A stretch of DNA of 64,000 bases from Venturia oleaginea (Eukaryota; Ascomycota; Dothideomycetes; Venturiales; Venturiaceae), in assembly GCA_013176395.1 (NCBI GenBank), contig JABMLP010000014.1:1116001-1180000 (forward strand). The letters run 5' to 3'. Of this stretch, positions 10,174 through 21,335 are shown one piece after another (the first letter of the stretch is position 1; each line of letters begins with the position of its first letter). The notes under the pieces are model-generated. The model searched no databases, was not told where the DNA came from, and saw only the letters and a list, made by a program, of their open reading frames with translations. Position numbers and translations under genes: made by a program.

Positions 10174-10840
10174 TCATTGTGCAGAGCTCTCGGCCACCCT
10201 CTGTGCTTTGTTTTTCTTCTTTTCATCCTGTTCATTCTGCCTCTGTTTCTGCTCTCGCTTCTGTCTTCGCTCCTCTCCTCGCGTTCTCCTCATGAACTGT
10301 TTCGCCGACTCGTTGTGCTTAAGTCTCTTCTCTCTGAGATGAGCCGGTTCCCCTGGCCTTCCAGCTGCTATCCACTCAGCCCTTGTTAGTCCCTCTCTCT
10401 GTTGCTCATCCAGTTCTAGTTCCTGTTGCTCTCGGAGCTGACGTGCTAAGCGACATCGTCTTGCAGATTCTCTTTTCCTCTGCAAACGTTCCTCCGCTGT
10501 AAAGGGTGTCTTCTTGTTCATCTTTCTTTCCAACATTGTCACTTTGTTTCCCAGAGCTTCGATCGCCAGGTAATCATTGGCTGATTTAGCGGCCTGTATC
10601 GCACTTTCTAACCGTTCCTTGCAGGCGTTAGTCTTGTTGGTTCTCGTCTGTCTTCAATGACCTATCTTTTCATATAGGCACACAGGCCCGAGCTTGACTC
10701 ACTTTTGCCAACCTTTCCCGCCGTTTTCTTTCCCGATTTCTCGCCTCTGCCCGCACTGACTCTCGCTGCTCTGCCGTCAGATTGTCCCGCCATCTTTGTG
10801 AAGCGGCCCTCATTTTCGCCAATAGTTCTGTCCTAGTCAT
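10174..10840 (-). CDS. Very basic, probably helical protein of unknown function
   Basis: Exon 1 is 10703-10840 and exon 2 is 10174-10647. The 55-bp intron (GTGAGT...ACAG) joins REEs of the same composition, giving 203 residues. More than a third of the residues are Arg, Lys, Glu or Gln, in a pattern expected of long charged helices or coiled coil (ERLQRKRESARRCRLARQL, EERRQKREQKQRQNEQDEKK). There is no signal peptide, membrane span or cysteine motif. The block SARRCRLARQLREQQ looks like the basic region of a bZIP factor, but no leucine heptad follows. It lies head-to-tail behind the ABC gene with only 39 bp between them, so the two could be transcript neighbours or the start could lie further up. 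I do not recognise the family. Confidence 0.55.
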
Positions 10841-10879
10841 CTTTTCGCCCCTGCATCGTGTCAGCAATGTCCTCGATTT

Positions 10880-13319
10880 CTAGTGATGATAACATACTAG
10901 CCTTTTCTTCTGCGGCGCTTCTTGAACTTTACCAATCTCGGGCTTTTGCTTTTTCGTCTTGTTCGAAGCCTTGGTCTTCCGCTCCGCTGCGGTGCCATCG
11001 TGGACTTTTCTAGACGCCTTTCTTCCAAGCCTGCGAAGGCCCTCGTCTTTTGCCACTCTCATGGGGAGGATCCTGGTGCCCCAGATATCATTCCAACCAC
11101 CTGCTTTAAGTTCGAGGGGGACCAAAAGCTCACCCATTCTAGGCGGGCCTTGGCCAGACTGCGCAAGGCAAATCCAGTTTCGAACGCATCCTGGCACCTC
11201 TGCTTTCCTGTGTGAAATGGCAATGAGCGCTTGATGATCCTGCAATCCTTGAATCTCGACTCGACCCAGCCGGGAATGATAGCTTTCCTGCACCGATGGC
11301 TTTCTCGTTAGGGGTGGAGCAGCATGGGTAGACTGCTTGAATCTAAAAGTAGCATTTTGACCTTTGCTCAAAAACAGGATGCACTTGTCTCTTGCAGCAT
11401 CATCCATTCCGCTGAACGCCTCGTCTAGAACAACCAGGTCTGGATTTCGAATCACGGCTCGAATGAAAAGTGCCACACGTTGAGCCGAAAACGTCATTTC
11501 CGCGAACTTTGTATGATCGGCCCAACCATCAGCATTCCCATTGGCGTCTTCTTCGTCGAATAAATTTCTTACTTCTTGTAGTTGGCCGACTTGCTGATTC
11601 TTTTGGTACAGCCTCTGCATTTGATCGAATATCTCCACCTTTGTTGGGCCGAGCGAGGGGTTCAGCTCTCCTCGGAACCAGGCCAGAGCTGCTGTGACCT
11701 TGGCATCGATCTCGTAGGTCGACTTTGGTTTGGTGAGTGGCGTATCTGCCCATGCAGATTCAAGGGTACATCGCACTGTCAAAAACTTGGGGAAGAAGGC
11801 GTGCACCTCGGGCGAGGAGTGACCTATGCGCGACTGTATATCGAAGATGGACATCGCAGGTTGACCAGGCTGAGGAAGACGCGAGCGTCCAAAAATGGTA
11901 ATCGGTAAGGAATACGTTTGTGGGTGATCGGACGTGATCAGAGAAATGAGGGTGGTCTTGCCTGATCCTATCCAAGAGTCAGCGAGGGTCCGTTGTTTGG
12001 CAGCTACAGATCTTACCGTTGGGTCCAAAGACACCCCATCGCTGACCACGATGCACACTCCACCACAGTCCATCCCTTGTCTCGCCTTCAATCTGTTGCT
12101 GCCAATCTCCCAGCACCGACTTGCCGCCATACTTGACATTGACACCTTTCATCTCAATTAGAGGTTCACCTGGAGGAAGCAAGGGCGTAGGTTGTGCGGA
12201 GAAGCCATCACGTGAGGTCATGGCTTTGGAGCTCCCTAGCTTCTTGTCCTTGTATTCGTGGGATTGTGAGCGATGCTGCAATTTATACTCCGCAACGGTC
12301 AAGAGCGATTCGGGAATCGGCTCGTTGGCCCGCAGAGATATTGAGACGGCAAGAAGATCTCGGTCTTCCTGGGAGAGATTCTTTAAGCTGGCACCTTTCC
12401 CAGCTGTTTTGGCGCGCTCGTGAATGTTTCCAATTACTTCTTTCCGCGGACCTAAGCTATGTATGGTGTAATCACTGTTGAGATAGGCCGTGTCTGTGAT
12501 CCAGGCAGGATATTCTTCATCAGGCCTCAGCGAGAGTATCAATCTAGGCGAGTGAGAATCTGCCAGTGTTTCCAAGAGATTGACAAGCATGGTGACGGTG
12601 GGTGGATCCAAACCCATGAAGGGGCCATCGAGGAGAAGCAGTTCTGGTTTGGCCAATAAAGCCTTTGCAATCCTAGCTCTTCTGGTCTGTCCATTGCTCA
12701 GATTTGTGACGGGCATGGCTTCGAGCGTCTCGAGCTTGAGATCCAGCATGATCTGATCGACCAATCGCTGGTCGGGATGTCTTGCCAACGTCTCATCGGG
12801 GTTCAATTCCGTGTTCCCGAACAAATAGTCCCTCAAGGAAAAATCCGTCTCCTCTTTCCTGCTCTCGTAACGTGCGCTCATATATGCTCCGCGCATGACA
12901 CTGGCACCAGCACTCCCCCGGTCCGCATCAAAGCCGACATATTGGATGGCATGGGAGGGTGAGCGTAGCCTCGAGTCTTTCTCTGCGATGGCATCGGTGG
13001 CTAAGTAGGGATACGATCTGGCTGTAGGCGGGAGGCAAAAGTGCTGACCGCGGAGGATTTGCAGGAAAGTGGTGCGTACAGACGAGTCTTTGCTGAGGAT
13101 GGACCAATTCTGTTTGGGCTCGGAGAAGGACGAGATGGTGAAGTTGAGGCCTGGGAAGAGAGGTGCATTAGTGTTTAGGAGGGGATTCGAGTCGGCGGTG
13201 TTATTTGGCAGCGAGAAGGGGTGTTTGCGGTAGAAGGTGGCATTGTTGATGGAGATCAGAGGAGGCGAGTCCAGTGTTTGTTTCTGCAGCGCTGCTCTCC
13301 GACATAGAGTCCTGCGCAT
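10880..13319 (-). CDS. Twin-domain ABC ATPase, ModF / yeast YDR061W-like
   Basis: Exons are 12017-13319 and 10880-11967; the 49-bp intron splits the second Walker A between GPNG and SGKTTL. The product has 796 residues and no membrane spans, as in the soluble ModF-like class. The two halves differ. Half 1 has no proper P-loop (SKDSSVRTTF at the site), a good signature region (NLSNGQTRRARIAKALLAKP) and Walker B LLLLDGPFMGLD, in which the catalytic Glu is Gly. Half 2 has an intact P-loop and Walker B LVVLDEAFSGMD, but a weak signature (TFSAQRVALFIRA). In a head-to-tail ABC pair, the good P-loop of half 2 would meet the good signature of half 1, so one competent ATP site and one dead site are expected. 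The Arg-rich start (MRRTLCRRAALQKQ) could be a mitochondrial presequence. The family's role in fungi is not known to me. Confidence 0.82.
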
Positions 13320-13769
13320 TCCGATGAGATATCTGGTGAAGGGCGTGAAGGTGCTGAGGTCATGGATGAGTGGATGGATGTATGGATGCAGGTGGCAGAA
13401 GCTCTCCCCTGAAGTGCTAGGGGGGTGCCCACCAAGACTTTAGCCTTATCAGGCGCCCCCTCTACCTTCTTCACTCTCCTCTCACCACTCTCGTCGCTCA
13501 TCGCATTCGAAGCAACTCAGCTGAAAGACGTGGAAATAGCATGCAACGTGCGGAAGGCGTCCGGCATGGAGATTGCTATTGATGCTCCATAGCCAACGGG
13601 CGTGTTCAAGGTCCTCGTGACAGAAACAACACGTATCGTTCCCAATGCTTCGGACATGATTACAGACGCCTTGGTAAGTAAGGTGTCTCTTACTAAGCGA
13701 GAAGGTACATGTATGCTCAGCTCCAGAGAGATGTGGAATACTTGTACCTATTATACTCAGATACTACCT

Positions 13770-13885
13770 CTGCAAGTATCAGTACGACCTACTCATAGTA
13801 CACTGGTGTGTTCATACGTAGATTCAGGGACGTCTACCAGAAGATTCGACGCCAGAGCCACAAAAGGGATGTCAATTAACGTTTA
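13770..13885 (+). repeat. Dispersed repeat, copy A
   Basis: About 115 bp resemble 33815-33930 in the same orientation. Shared stretches include GTATCAGTAC near the start and GACGCxAGAGCCA...GGATGTxAATTAAC near the end. No terminal repeats were found, so the class is unknown. Confidence 0.5.
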
Positions 13886-14337
13886 ATAGCCCGGCTACGG
13901 TAGTAAATAACCGATAACATTGTCTTGTTGAGAAGCTGTGACTAGAATTTTCACGTCGTCGTTGGGAGGGATGCTTGTTGTTGGATATTGATAGCATCCT
14001 TTTCAAATCCCCTATCGATATTTGCTGACCTCAGCTGCCGAGGGATACTCACTAGCCGCTTGGTAGGCCGTTGACGGCTCGGGCCTTCCACGATCCCCCG
14101 TAGTAATTCTAGTCCCTTGCTCCCTACCGCTTTACGAACTTACCTCGTTCATCATCCCGTCTTCATCATTACGAGCACCAACCGAATGCCCGATGCTGGC
14201 ATCGCACTGATCGAGTAGAGTTCTGATCAGCTCGATACCACCGCCGAGAACACACAAATATCATCAAAGTCATCTACTATGGTACTATGATGGCTTGGTT
14301 ATTACATAAAGGTTACTTCGCACCCTCTTACGTAGTA

Positions 14338-14616
14338 CCGTAGTTACTTGCGGCATTCGCTAGTGCCTGGTACTCATACGAACCTCGTAGCACTCGTATA
14401 CAGCTTTGTAATCGCATGTTTTGTCCTTATATCACGTTACCTCATTTCTGACGTACCATTCTTAGGAAAAATTTACTATAGGAAGAAAGCTTAGGGAAGA
14501 AGGATTATTAATCTGAAAGGCTATCTTATAAAAAGCGCTCTCTTAGGGAGAAGTATGTAATTCGAAGAATCGAGATACGATTACGAGGCACTAGCGAATG
14601 CCGCAAGTAACTACGG
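14338..14616. mobile_element. MITE with 30-bp perfect terminal inverted repeats
   Basis: The left end CCGTAGTTACTTGCGGCATT continues to 30 bases and is exactly complemented at 14587-14616. Both ends are flanked by TA (14336-14337 and 14617-14618). The inside has no coding frame. Size (279 bp) and TA target fit a non-autonomous Tc1-mariner-type element. Confidence 0.85.
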
Positions 14617-15606
14617 TAGTGTCTCTGATGTCACAGGCTATGGCCTAGATTGTGGTTCTCGGCTATGCCCTCAACCTTTGGAAACTTCTGGAAGATTCCA
14701 CAACCCCACCACCACTGATTATAAAACCATGTATTCTAGTCTTTCTCTCTTTTCTTCAAGTTTGTAATACTCGTCAATCAGGATAGTCAATTGAAAAACA
14801 TATCGACCACGCCTCTCACATCTGATAGTCATCTCTTTTCGAACTTTCAACCCCTATGTGGTGTGTGCTGTAGGGCCGAGGAATGCGAGTGTAGATCTAT
14901 ACAACCAGTCGGGGAACCGGGGTCGAATCCGTAGCGGGATATTAGGAATCTCCTCAACACAATGGGTGGGAATAATCTGAGGGTTGCTCTTTAAAGACAA
15001 CCCATGTTATACCAGGTGTCGATCGACCCACTACGGCCCGAGGGTATCAAGAGCGTCTGTACTCCAGTAAAAGGGATCCATCCATCGGACTGGCCACCCC
15101 TGCGATAAGTCTCGGCTCATCGGACTACCAGGGTATTTAGCAACGTAAAGATCAAGTGTTCAAGACCAGAAACCCGGCTCATCCTTGGCATCGATCCCGA
15201 TGAACCGGATTATGGCAGGGCCTGGGAAGTGTAGTAGAATAAGAGGCAGGACAATCAAAGAGCCACGAGGGCACTTACTGCCACTGAGGTACCATGTTTT
15301 GACCACATAGTCTCACCCAGGGTTAACGAATTGCTCGATGTTACCTTACCGTTATTATCGTGGCGAGTTGAACTTCAATGAAGCCAAGCCTTGCAGCACT
15401 GACAGTCCTTCTAACCGCTGCCCTCCTTTACTTAGAAAGTACCGAGGTATGAAGGAGGTGTGAAGGGAGATTTCTTAATAGAAAAAAAGGAGACTTTCCC
15501 AAAGGATGGGGTCGCGAGACTTTCTTACGATGGTGGTTGTACGGTCGTGTAGCTGCACTGGTTTTGTTATAGACATGGAGCTCAAAGTCTTGATCTCGCA
15601 CCGCGC

Positions 15607-16347
15607 TCACTTCTTCCACGTCTGATCAGCGTCCTCATGAATGTCCGGCTCCTCAATATGCACCCTCTGCTCCTTCTTCCTCCTCCAATCCCCACCTGCC
15701 CTCTTATCTCTCTCTCCCACCACCTTGGCAAACCCACCCATCTTCTCCATCTGGCCCTCCTCGGTAAAACTAGTCATCAACTGCGGCATCCCCATTGGCA
15801 ACTGATCCCCCCTATCCGTCTGCCACAAATGGAATATCTTCCCATACAAGCCAATCACCATCTCCATTTCCGCTACTTCTGCCTTCTCCCAGGCGGCGTC
15901 GGGGAAAGGGGAGGGATTGGGCATGATTAGCATTCCGGATTTCACTTCAAAGACGTGCGAATGCCATAGTTTTCTCTCTTCGACAGGGAGGGTCTCGTAG
16001 AGGCGTGGCGTTATCATATATTCGATGCCGATTAATCTCGCATTCGGTTCGGGGCTGTCGTAAAGGATGCATTGGCGGACATCTACACACCGCAATGTTA
16101 GGAGGAATGATCATGTGTTGAGACTGGGAGACGGGATGTACTTACCTTCGTTTAGATGGGCGCAGTAGTGATTTGTTTCTATGCAGCGGGAGGGTTCTGA
16201 GGCGTAGGCATGGAAAGCGTTTAGATGGGCGCAGATGTGTTTTACCGGCTTGAAGTCCTGGACGAGGGAGGCGCCTGTTGTGAGGACGGTGTTTTTGGTT
16301 GAGATTGGTTCGCCCTTTGCGTTCTTAGCAGTTGGTATTGATTCCAT
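15607..16347 (-). CDS. OBAP-like protein (DUF1264)
   Basis: Exon 1 is 16146-16347 and exon 2 is 15607-16082; the intron has GTAAGT...GTGTAG ends. The product is 225 residues, the usual family length. DUF1264 landmarks are [18 protein letters not shown] with [10 protein letters not shown] (N-terminal half), [40 protein letters not shown] and [17 protein letters not shown] (C-terminal half). In plants these proteins (OBAPs) sit on oil bodies; in fungi the role is not established. There is no signal peptide or membrane span. The gene lies alone between transposon debris on both sides and looks intact. Confidence 0.85.
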
Positions 16348-16642
16348 TGTGATGTTGTTTGATGGAAGCGGAGCTTTAGAAGATTTGGTCTGATGTTAGA
16401 GGCTGGATCTGTTGGCGCGACAGCTGACGTCATGGTGGTGTACTACGTTGCCGGCTTATTAGTTGTTAGCTCCACGCTAATACAGTGATCTGAGGTCTCA
16501 ATTTATCGGTATCTTCACCACGATCTCAGCCATTTTTGGTGTTTCAATACATTTATAAGCAGAATCTGATTGGCTGTATATATTACCACTTTGTATAGCC
16601 TCCTCTCGCCTCTATAACGTCTTGACATCTCTGCGGCATAGT

Positions 16643-17688
16643 CTAAAGCAGTTCTATCAGTTTCTCTGGTGTAACAGCTTCCCGGGCTTCCTTTACCACC
16701 TTTCTTAGCTCATCATAAGAGAAAACCTTGTTAACTCCGTACATAGCTTCAATCCAGTCCTTCATCCAATTCCATATATCCTCAATTGGGTTGAGATCTG
16801 GCGAAAAGGGGGGCCAGAAAATCATCCGAATACGTCTCTCGAGAATCTCCTTTTGAGCTACCTTTCCTGCATGCCCAGGAGCATTATCTTGCATTAGAGA
16901 CAGCTCAGGGTTCATACGTAACCAGCCGTGTATTAGGGGTATAATTCTCTCTGCGTAAGACTCCTGATTAATACTACCCCATTCCTTCTCCCAGAATAGG
17001 CAAGGGCCTTTGCCAGAAAGCCCTGAAAAACAGCCCCAAAACATCCATCCTATACGTCTCTGACGCTTCTCAAGTACGCAGTCAGGGTGGAGTTCTTCCC
17101 CCGGTGTCCTTGTAACCCACTGCCTTTTATGTCTTCCTCCTGTCACCCAGGTTTCGTCGCTCCAAAAAATGTATAGCCAGTCCTGGAGAGCCCAATTGCG
17201 GTGTTCTTCAGCCTAGGCAAGACGTAGATCCCTATTCTTTTGCGAGAGAGGAGGTTTTTGGCGTGCGATATAGCGTCGGTAGCCCCTTTTTGCGAGTGCT
17301 TTTTGGATGATGTCTCCGATGATATTGAAGTGGGAGAATGGGCCATTTGCGAGGGCTGGGAAGGAGGTAAGCCGTGTAGCTTTTGACGTACAAATATACG
17401 CAATTATCTCGTTAATCTGCTCCTCTGTAAGGTGGCTTTTTGGGCCTACTTTCCCGCTTTTCTGTGGTGTAGGACGACCAGTTGTACAAGCGTAAGAGAT
17501 CTGGCGGATTGAGATATCGATAGGGGGGTCCTTCCTAAGGTAATGATATCGAATCCGTTGGTGTTTGAAGCCTCTTCATGAAGAGTAACAATTCCAAGGC
17601 GGAGATCTCGAGATAGCTCTTGGCGGCAGCGATATGAGGAGGAGGTGGTGGTAGTAGAAATACCAGATTCTTGAGATAATTGAGACAT
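16643..17688 (-). pseudogene. Tc1-type (DD34E) transposase, inactivated
   Basis: The protein can be followed from the helix-turn-helix part (HLTEEQINEIIAYICTSKATR, KALAKRGYRRYIARQKPPLS) into the DDE core. The triad is visible: D in WSDETWV, D in MQDNAPGH, and E in SPDLNPIED, with exactly 34 residues between the last two (DD34E). Two lesions break it: a one-base frame change near 17577, and TAG at 17213-17215 in LA*AEEHRNW, where Trp is expected (a G-to-A change, RIP-like). A TACAGTG motif at about 16480 could be the outer end on the 3' side, but I found no matching repeat beyond 17700, so the element limits are uncertain. Confidence 0.85.
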
Positions 17689-18256
17689 TGCGATAACCGC
17701 ACGAGAGAGAGAGAGATTGAATGTACGAAAGAGAAAGATTGAATGCACGAGTAGGAGAGATTGAATGCACAAGTAAGAGGGAGAGAGAGACTACTGAATA
17801 CGTGTAATATACACGAGATATACAGACCGGTGGTTTCAAGTACATTGATGCATTGGCCACGAGCTGACACCTAATAGCCATGTAACCATAGTAAAGACGG
17901 TTCATCTCGTATCTCTCATCCCTCTTTCATCACGTGCTCTTCTAAACAAAACCGTTCTGAAATAATTGTCTCAAAGAGTAAAGCTGACGCATCTGCAGTT
18001 TCGTGTGAACAGTATACAACCGACGTTTTACCTTTCATTACAGTCCCGCTATGTTTACAGAACAAGTTTGCAAATCAGTCATATCAGACCGATCATGGAG
18101 ATGGTTGACAAACCAATCCTCCATTTTGATTTATGCTCGCTGATAGAACAAGATGCTACCTGCGCACACGACTGCATATGCCTAACATAATAAGGTCTTG
18201 AGTATATGCAAAAATGCGCAAACTTGACTCATGAGTCAAGATGATGAATGAGGAAA
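17689..18256. other. Intergenic with a short purine-rich repeat
   Basis: From about 17700 to 17790 the motif AGATTGAATGCACGA recurs three times with a spacing of about 30 bp, next to GAGAGA runs. No gene is seen in the remainder. Confidence 0.5.
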
Positions 18257-19137
18257 TTAGTTCCTCTTTGCGGCAGCGGCCGCGGCACTGGCCTACGAGA
18301 TATTAGTAACTGGTCGTTGCGAGCCTATCAAGAGAAGACTTACAGCAGCGCCGCCAGCAGCCTTCTTTGCCTTCCTAGCTGTCTTAGCTTTCTTAGCTTT
18401 CTTTGCGGTTCCGGCCTAAAATTTCATTAGATCGAGTTATTTGGTCGTGGGAAAACAAAACCCACAGCAGCAGCGGTACCAGCTTTCGCCGCGCCAGCAG
18501 CAGCGCCACCAGTAGCAGCAGTCGTCTTGAGCTGATTGGCAAGAATACCACCATTCACAGACTTGGCAGGCGTGTTTGCCTTGGCAGCAGCACACTTTGC
18601 CTGGTATGCCGCCAATGACGTGGTGCCAGTGGCAGATGGATTGATGACCATGACCATACCGACCTGGCAATGCTGTGCTTGAGCGCAGTATACGGTGATT
18701 GGTTGTGTAGTCTTGATCTGGACCGAGAAACTTGGGAGAGTGGCGGCGCGGGGATCAAGGTAGATTGCATTCCCGCCGCGAACCATCTTGTTGTTCTTTC
18801 CCTTGCCGGTTTTTGCGGCGCCCTGAGTCTATTAGTAGCTGTTGGAGATGATGTGGAGGAATGAACATACAGCTGCGGCTCCTGCAGCGGCACCTGGAGC
18901 TGGAACGAAGCCAGAGTTGAAGAGACCACTTGGCGTGCAACCCGCGCTTGGGTTTCCAGAGGTGACAGTGTGGTTCTGCGAGACGAACATGAACTGGATA
19001 GTGTCTCCGACAGCAGCGGTGACAGTGTTAGGACTGAAGGTAAGACCTCCATTTGGTCCAACCATGACTTGCTTGGTCGCGGCAAGGACGGACGCAGATT
19101 GCATCAATGCGAAAGCGGTGGACTTGGTGAAATGCAT
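18257..19137 (-). CDS. Secreted cupredoxin-domain protein with Lys/Ala-rich tail
   Basis: Exons are 18871-19137, 18466-18828, 18344-18415 and 18257-18292 (245 residues). A signal peptide (MHFTKSTAFALMQSASVLA) leads into a cupredoxin fold: VMVGPNGGLTFSPNTVTAAVGD, then FVSQNHTVT with the N-terminal copper His, and later YCAQAQHCQVGMVMVIN carrying the Cys, His and Met ligands of a type 1 copper site. Fungal proteins of this class usually go on to a Ser/Thr-rich region and a GPI signal. Here the last two small exons give AKKAKKAKTARKAKKA and end ASAAAAAKRN, a basic tail without a hydrophobic anchor. If the intron 18416-18465 is retained, the protein instead ends early in VGFVFPRPNNSI. The gene sits just inside the right arm of the inverted duplication. 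Confidence 0.8.
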
Positions 19138-19294
19138 CTTGATCGAGAAAGGTAACGATAAGGTTTGAATTATTATAATTGAATGAACGTAATGGTAGCG
19201 AAAAAGGAGTGACTAGCCAGTAGCTCTGAAGAATTGAAGTAAAGAGAAGATATCTGCGCTGCAGTAGGATCAAGTGGAATGACTGTGGATGAAG

Positions 19295-20773
19295 ATTATC
19301 AGCTTGGCTCCAAGCCTGTTATATACCATTCGCATCTCCACAACTGCAGAATGAGATAGGACGCAGGACAACGGTAAGCAAGGCGCCATCCTGCAAGATT
19401 CATGATCAGAGGCTGATTGAAAAGGGATGACAGCCAATGAGAAATGACGGGTTTCAGCCATTGTTTGGCCAGGTCAGAGACACGCAGAAGTGATTTCTAG
19501 TCAAGCGCTTTCGCATCGGTTGTGAGGCAAGCCGAGAGAAAGTGCGAAACAAATGCAGTCGAGGTTGCTTGGTGGTGCAAGCCGAAACCTACACGGTAAG
19601 AGCCGCCTTTCTTCTCGCCGCAAACGACCCGCGTTTGATTCATCCCAAGTTTCGTTCGGGCCGGAAAGCTGACAAGTGACATGACAAGGACGGGAGGGAG
19701 AAAATGATGTGAAGCAACTTGACAGTGGCGATGAAGGAAAAATTGGTGTTTCGGACATGAGCGCTAAATTCAGGGTAAGCCCGACAAACATTCTCTGTAT
19801 TTCTTGGCGCGGCGGGCCTTAATTGGTCGCCGAGATGCCCGAATGACCTCGTCTGGAACAAAACTTTATTTTCATCATTGCAAAGACACAACACAATTGC
19901 ATTCGTCCGTCTCTACCCGTTTATAACTATCAAGAACCAACATCTCTTTCGCCAAACGTCATCTGAAGAAGGATATTCAAGCATCATGCCACCGCCGCAA
20001 TCCAAATCCACGCTTTTTGATCTCCTCCTCAGCAACAAAACCTGGTTCACAGTGGCCTGGCCCTATGCAACCAGGTCCTGATGGACGCTTAACCGTTTAG
20101 ACAGTTTCCTCCTTCTCCTCCTTCTCGTCAAACTTAATACCTGGTCCACAGTGGCCTGGCCCCTTGCAAGAAGGTCCTGATGGACGCTTGACAGTTTCGA
20201 CAGTTTCCTCCTTCTCGTCGAACTTGATACCTGGTCCACAGTGGCCTGGCCCCTTGCAAGAAGGTCCTGATGGACGTTTGACAGTTTCGACAGTTTCCTC
20301 CTTCTCGTCGAACTTGATACCTGGTCCACAGTGGCCTGGCCCCTTGCAAGAAGGTCCTGATGGACGCTTGACAGTTTCGACAGTTTCCTCCTTCTCGTCG
20401 AACTTGATACCTGGTCCACAGTGGCCTGTCCCCTTGCAAGAAGGTCCTGATGGACGCTTGACCGTTTCGACCATTTCCTCGGTCCCCTCGGGCTTGTTGA
20501 TAACTGGAGGTCCACAGTGACCTTTGCCTTTGCAAGAAGGTCCTGAAGGGCGCGCGACCGTGTCAACGGTTTGTCCTAAGACTAACGTTAGTGTCATCAT
20601 CGCCCATTGTTGGGCATCACAAACCTGGGATGAAGTCGGGGTCCATGACGGCATTAGCTGGGTCCGGGACGATGTTGAGAGGGTCCACGACGGCCATAGC
20701 CTGGACGGTCAAGGCGAGAGCGGTAATGACGAGGAACTTCATATTTGAAAGTCTTGTGTGTAAGAGTGTTATG
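19295..20773. repeat. Right arm of the long inverted duplication
   Basis: Reverse complement of 1-1479 with no difference found. The match probably runs past 20773, but its partner lies before the window start. Confidence 0.95.
20097..20742 (-). CDS. Secreted Lys-Arg-punctuated repeat precursor (KEP/RiPP-like), copy 2
   Basis: This is an identical, oppositely oriented copy of the gene at 32-677, with the same signal peptide, intron (20576-20624), five units and premature stop. Here the upstream region is visible: about 130 bp before the ATG carry no other gene and could serve as promoter. The degenerate sixth unit lies at 19977-20096. The two copies would make the same peptide, so the duplication can only change dose or regulation. 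Confidence 0.8.
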
Positions 20774-21007
20774 ATGTTTTATGTGGTAAGAGAGAACGAT
20801 TGTGTTTGAGGATTGAAGTCTATCGAGGCGGACCTGACAGGTCTTTAATACTTGTTCATGAGCGTGGGACTTTCTCCATGGAACTGGGCTTGAAGGTATC
20901 AATAAGCTTATAGTTCACTCGGTCATATTGTGCAATGAAGTTTTATATTAGCGCCCAGAAGTCCGTCACCTTGCCACAACATCTCCATATACTTGTTTCT
21001 CACTGAG

Positions 21008-21140
21008 TATCTTGATGCATCTAGGCTTTCATCGCCTCCGCATAATCAATAGCCTTGTCTCGTTCATCAGGCCCACCGATTATCTTGATGCACCTAGGCT
21101 GACATCGCCTCCGCATTCGCAATGGTCATGTCTCGTTCAC
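21008..21140 (+). repeat. Two-copy tandem repeat, 73-bp period
   Basis: TATCTTGATGCAYCTAGGCT followed by CATCGCCTCCGCAT and GTCTCGTTCA occurs at 21008 and again at 21081, with moderate divergence. Confidence 0.75.
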
Positions 21141-21241
21141 CAAACTTGAAAATGATGCTTGTAACCACCAGGAACACGTGTGGGATCCCCAACGGGTCGG
21201 AGCGTTCTAAAGAGGCTTCAAGCCAACACGTTTTTGGGTCG

Positions 21242-21270
21242 CGGGTAAACGGGTAAACGGGTAAACGGGT
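21242..21270 (+). repeat. Short CGGGTAAA tandem repeat
   Basis: The octamer CGGGTAAA is repeated three times, followed by a partial copy. Confidence 0.85.
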
Positions 21271-21335
21271 TGGGGCGTCAACGCTAAGACAAGAGTAGCA
21301 ATTAACGACCAATAAGCTGGGCACCACAGTAAGTA

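Larger units (their letters stand above)
13320..15606. other. Gene-poor interval with small repeats
   Basis: Besides the two repeats listed separately, I find no convincing gene. A 24-codon frame from 15378 (MKPSLAALTVLLTAALLYLE) resembles a signal peptide but has no credible continuation. The block 14870-15350 has even base composition and no open frame. Confidence 0.45.

Noticed and set aside
14915..14940. tRNA-like B box (GGGTCGAATCCG)
   Set aside because: No A box at the right distance and no cloverleaf could be folded around it. A SINE origin remains possible but unsupported.
15378..15452. Short frame with signal-peptide-like sequence MKPSLAALTVLLTAALL
   Set aside because: It stops after 24 codons and I found no splice that continues into a Cys-rich or other plausible exon.
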